A DNA stretch of 7,100 nucleotides from Boseongicola sp. SB0675_bin_26 (GTDB taxonomy: Bacteria; Pseudomonadota; Alphaproteobacteria; Rhodobacterales; Rhodobacteraceae), in the NCBI GenBank assembly GCA_009843725.1, contig VYCX01000537.1, positions 1 through 7,100 of the forward strand. The letters run 5' to 3'. How positions within the stretch are numbered: position 1 is the first letter of the stretch; each line of letters opens with the position of its first letter. The notes beneath the pieces are model-generated. The model had not been told where the DNA came from. It did no database searches and saw nothing but the letters and a program-made list of their open reading frames with translations. The translations under genes were made by a program, and so were the position numbers. Positions 4,196 through 7,100 of this stretch are shown here, piece after piece.

Positions 4196-7100
4196 TCAAC
4201 TTACATGCAGCGACACGATCTCGAAAGGCGTGACCGTCAGAGTCACTTGGCCGTCCAAAACTGGCAAGGGGGCGCCCGGATCTTCGAGCAGGTTGACCCT
4301 GCGCACCGATGTCACGTCGCGCGCGAACGTCAGCGTCACCGGTCCGCGTCGGCGGTGGGCCTCGTAGAAGCGCAGAATCCAGCCCTTCCCGTTCTCCGCT
4401 GGCTTTATGGTCTCGATGATGATGTTGGGCGCATCGCATTCAACGAGAGCGGTCTCATGCCCGGGCTTTCCGGGGACAAGCCGCAACGGGCGATTGAGAT
4501 CGGCGGCCTGGGCCAGAACCTCGTGCCGCCAGTCGCCGTAGTGAGGGAACAGCGCGTACGTGAACACATGACGCCCCTGATCGGCGCCAATGTCGGGCAT
4601 TGTCGCGGACTTGATGAGCGAAAGCCGCATGACATTGTCGCGAATGTCGTAGCCGTACTTGCAGTCGTTGATCAGCGCGACCCCGTAATCGGCCTCGCTG
4701 AGATCCGCCCATCGCTGCGCCGGCACCTCGAATTTTGCGTAGTCCCAGGGCGTGTTGCGATGCGTCGGTCGCATGATTGCGCCCCACTGGATCTCGTAGG
4801 TGGCCATGGTCGCCAGTATGTTCACGGGGAAGGCCACCTTCAGGAGGACGTGGGTTTCGTGCCAGTCAACCTCCGTCACGAAGTCAATGCGCTTCGAGTG
4901 ATGATGCAGCCGGACACGCTGGGAAACGGTCGAGGACTGGAACTGGCGCTCGATGCGCAGACTTGCCCGAATCGGGCCGCTCTCCTCGATCTCGATCTCC
5001 GTCGCCCCGCCGATGACAAAGCCACGGTCCTCGAAGAACGCGTCGATGTCCCAGGCATCCCAGCTGATCGGGCGATCCTCGAAGGCCTGAAGCCGGTTGC
5101 CTGGGCGGCCAGGGACCAGCACGTCGCGACCGACTTCCTTGTCATAGACCCGAACGAGATCCCCCTGTCCGTCAATCTCGGCACGGATCAGTTCGTTCTC
5201 GAGGACGAACTTCTGTGTCTCCTGGCAAACGCTTAGCCCGGTCTTCCCTGCCCCTTTGGCGGGCAAGGGCGTTGCGGCCATCGGCGCGCAGTCGGGCACA
5301 TGCACCAGGCAACCGCCATCGACGTCTTGCGACAAGGCGCCTTTCGGCGCGGAGCCCGTCAACAATCCGACACGGTCCATCCGGTGGGGAATCAGGTTGA
5401 TGGCAATCCCTGGTCCAAGCGACGCCTTGGCTTCCTCGATGGCCGTTTCGGCGATCTCCCGGATGCGCACATAGTCTTTCTCCGCGTCGGTGAACACTTC
5501 CCGGATCGCGGTTCCGGCGATCGTGTCGTGAAATTGGTGCAGGCAAAGGAGTTCCCACGCCATGCCCAGATCAGGCCGCATGTCAGACAGCACCGCCAGC
5601 GCCTCGGCCTCGGCAAGGAGATTCTCGCATTTCCGGTTCGCCCGCTTAAGCCAGCCCTGTGACGTGAAGACGCCGCGATGCCCCTCAAGGTAGATCTCGT
5701 CGTTCCAGACAGGCAGGTCCAGCCTCTGCGTCTCGATGGATTCAAAGAACTCGCGCACGGTCGAAAGACGCATCCTTGGCGCTCCTGGCATGTGCGCGAA
5801 GATGTGTGCCTTGCGCACCAGCGCTTCGGTCGGGCCGCCGCCGCCGTCGCCGTAGCCGTAGCAAATCGGCAGGTTGGTCACGCCGCTCTTGGACGTCGAA
5901 TGGGTCCAGGTCCCGATAACCTCGGCAGCCGACAGATCGGACTTGTAGTTCGTCGGGAACGGCAGATGCTGCACGTCGCGCGGTGTCGTCAGAAAATGTG
6001 CAAGGACCTGGGAGCCGTCGATGCCTTGCCACCACGTCGTGGACGCTGGCATGCGCGAGTACTGGTTCCAGTTCACCTTGTTGGTAACGAACCATTTCAA
6101 CCCCGACTGACGCATGAGCTGCGGAAGGCACCAGGAAAAGCCGAAGGTGTCGGGCAGCCACAAGACGGGTGTCTCCGCGTCTCCGAAGCGTTCACGAAAG
6201 TACTGTCGGCCCAGCAGGATCTGGCGCACGAGCGATTCCGGGCCCGGAATGTTGGTGTCAGGCTCGACCCACATCCCGCCAATTGGCTCCCATCTGGATT
6301 CGGCAACGCGCTCCCGGATCTCCTCGAACACCTGCGGGTAGTCGGTTTCGGTAAACTTGTAGAGCTGCGGCTGGGAATGGCTGAACCGATAGTCCGGGAA
6401 GCGCTCCATCAGGCGCAGCACGTTCGAGTAGGTGCGCCCGTTCTTGCGGCGGATCTGGCTGATCGGCCAAAGGTAGGCGATGTCCATATGTGCGTGACCA
6501 ATGGCATGCAGGGTGACGTCGATCGGCCGACCGGCCTCTGCGAGTCGCTGTGAAAGCTCTTCTTGCGCCTTCGCAACCGAACCGTAGAACGCGGCACCAA
6601 GCGGATCGCGCGTATCGAGGGAAAGGAAAGCCTCGTCGAGCGCGTTCAGGATGCCGTGCTTGGTCACGTCATCGTCGCTGAGCTGTTCCGCGGTATCGAG
6701 CGCAGTTTCCGCCAGAAGCGCGAATTCGAGCACCCCGGAATCGACTTCAACTACCGATGGCTCGCCCATGAAGAGCATGTCGCGTGCATTCGGATCAGGC
6801 GGCCAACCGTCCAGCCCGGTCCAGCCGTGAAGGGCAAGCTCATATGTCTTGCCAGCGAGAATCTCTTCAGGCAGCCGTATCGTGTGGTGGTAGCGGTCGG
6901 CAGAGCCGCGAGGTTTGCCGTCAACATAGACCAGCGCCTCCGGATGGGTGAAGATGTCGCCCGCCTCTCCCAACGGCAGAAAGAGCGCGGCGCTGCCCGG
7001 CGTCCAGTCCCTGGGGATGCGAAACTCCGACTTCAGCAGGAATTTAAGGTCGCAGCGACCCCAGTGGGTTTCGGCCGGAACCGTGGCCCAGCTTGACGCG
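4196..7100 (-). CDS. Alpha-mannosidase, glycoside hydrolase family 38 (5' end outside the window)
   Basis: This is a Zn-dependent retaining exo-alpha-mannosidase. The frame can be read without a stop from the right edge to the TGA at 4198-4196, giving 967 visible residues. A TTG at 6973 is not the real start, because family-like sequence (for example AALFLPLGEAGDIFTHPEAL) continues through it. A few tens of residues are probably missing. The catalytic domain has GHAHMD at 6499-6482 (Zn ligands His and Asp), GMWVEPDTN, the nucleophile Asp in WLPDTFGFS (codon 6151-6149) and the Zn ligand His in HQFHDT (codon 5530-5528). GYGDGGGGPT and the helical middle-domain segment EIYLEGHRGVFTSQGWLKR follow the family pattern. 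The C-terminal beta domain contains RPTHRNTPWDYAKFEVPAQR and LINDCKYGYD. No signal peptide is visible, and these enzymes are usually cytoplasmic. The gene looks intact. No partner transporter for mannosides is in the window. Confidence 0.93.
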   Translation of the reverse strand, partial: ASSWATVPAETHWGRCDLKFLLKSEFRIPRDWTPGSAALFLPLGEAGDIFTHPEALVYVDGKPRGSADRYHHTIRLPEEILAGKTYELALHGWTGLDGWPPDPNARDMLFMGEPSVVEVDSGVLEFALLAETALDTAEQLSDDDVTKHGILNALDEAFLSLDTRDPLGAAFYGSVAKAQEELSQRLAEAGRPIDVTLHAIGHAHMDIAYLWPISQIRRKNGRTYSNVLRLMERFPDYRFSHSQPQLYKFTETDYPQVFEEIRERVAESRWEPIGGMWVEPDTNIPGPESLVRQILLGRQYFRERFGDAETPVLWLPDTFGFSWCLPQLMRQSGLKWFVTNKVNWNQYSRMPASTTWWQGIDGSQVLAHFLTTPRDVQHLPFPTNYKSDLSAAEVIGTWTHSTSKSGVTNLPICYGYGDGGGGPTEALVRKAHIFAHMPGAPRMRLSTVREFFESIETQRLDLPVWNDEIYLEGHRGVFTSQGWLKRANRKCENLLAEAEALAVLSDMRPDLGMAWELLCLHQFHDTIAGTAIREVFTDAEKDYVRIREIAETAIEEAKASLGPGIAINLIPHRMDRVGLLTGSAPKGALSQDVDGGCLVHVPDCAPMAATPLPAKGAGKTGLSVCQETQKFVLENELIRAEIDGQGDLVRVYDKEVGRDVLVPGRPGNRLQAFEDRPISWDAWDIDAFFEDRGFVIGGATEIEIEESGPIRASLRIERQFQSSTVSQRVRLHHHSKRIDFVTEVDWHETHVLLKVAFPVNILATMATYEIQWGAIMRPTHRNTPWDYAKFEVPAQRWADLSEADYGVALINDCKYGYDIRDNVMRLSLIKSATMPDIGADQGRHVFTYALFPHYGDWRHEVLAQAADLNRPLRLVPGKPGHETALVECDAPNIIIETIKPAENGKGWILRFYEAHRRRGPVTLTFARDVTSVRRVNLLEDPGAPLPVLDGQVTLTVTPFEIVSLHVS

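Noticed and set aside
3905..5236. Long plus-strand open frame (443 codons) crossing the fic end and the mannosidase gene
   Set aside because: It overlaps the well-supported GH38 gene antisense. The peptide has no recognisable domain and reads as a shadow of GC-rich coding on the other strand.
5678..6553. Plus-strand open frame of 291 codons inside the mannosidase gene
   Set aside because: Antisense to the catalytic domain of GH38, whose motifs are intact; no independent evidence of coding.
6971..6973. TTG at 6973-6971 as the start of the mannosidase
   Set aside because: The frame continues without a stop to the window edge and encodes family-like sequence upstream, so the true start lies outside.

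Overview
The window looks like a chromosomal segment of a GC-rich proteobacterium. An alphaproteobacterium, perhaps of the Rhodobacterales, is the best guess, because the left edge carries the start of what looks like a TRAP-type solute-binding protein and the right half carries a Zn-dependent family 38 alpha-mannosidase. This placement rests on gene content and sequence style only.

Layout. (1) Positions 1-93, minus strand: first 31 codons of an exported protein with a clear signal peptide, probably a TRAP transporter DctP-type binding protein. (2) 94-503: a 410-base gene-free stretch between divergent genes, with an AT-rich candidate promoter near its right end and a short motif (TTTCTGC core) seen three times. 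(3) 504-2461, plus strand: a tight two-gene operon. The first gene is an AAA/ABC-type ATPase (RloA-like, 418 aa). The second, 5 bases on, is an RloB-family protein (231 aa) with Toprim-like acidic motifs. This is the split ATPase plus Toprim-like layout of RloAB, AbiL and, by analogy, PARIS phage-defence systems. (4) 2462-2829: a gap with no recognisable gene but a structured, AT-rich promoter region whose short direct repeats occur as two pairs, each with exactly 12-bp spacing. (5) 2830-4020, plus strand: a Fic-family protein (inhibitory helix, Fic catalytic motif, C-terminal winged helix) interrupted by one in-frame TAA at codon 140. The frame is otherwise intact, so this is a nonsense-mutated gene, not a frameshift. 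(6) 4021-4195: a short convergent gap. (7) 4196-7100, minus strand: a GH38 alpha-mannosidase whose reading frame is still open at the right edge, so its true start lies outside the window.

The plus-strand block (rloA-rloB, then broken fic) reads as small defence or stress cargo between two minus-strand genes of ordinary carbon uptake and breakdown. RloA and RloB almost certainly work together. Whether Fic is related to them is unknown; it has its own promoter-like region and probably its own regulation. No integrase, transposase, tRNA, rRNA or CRISPR array was seen.
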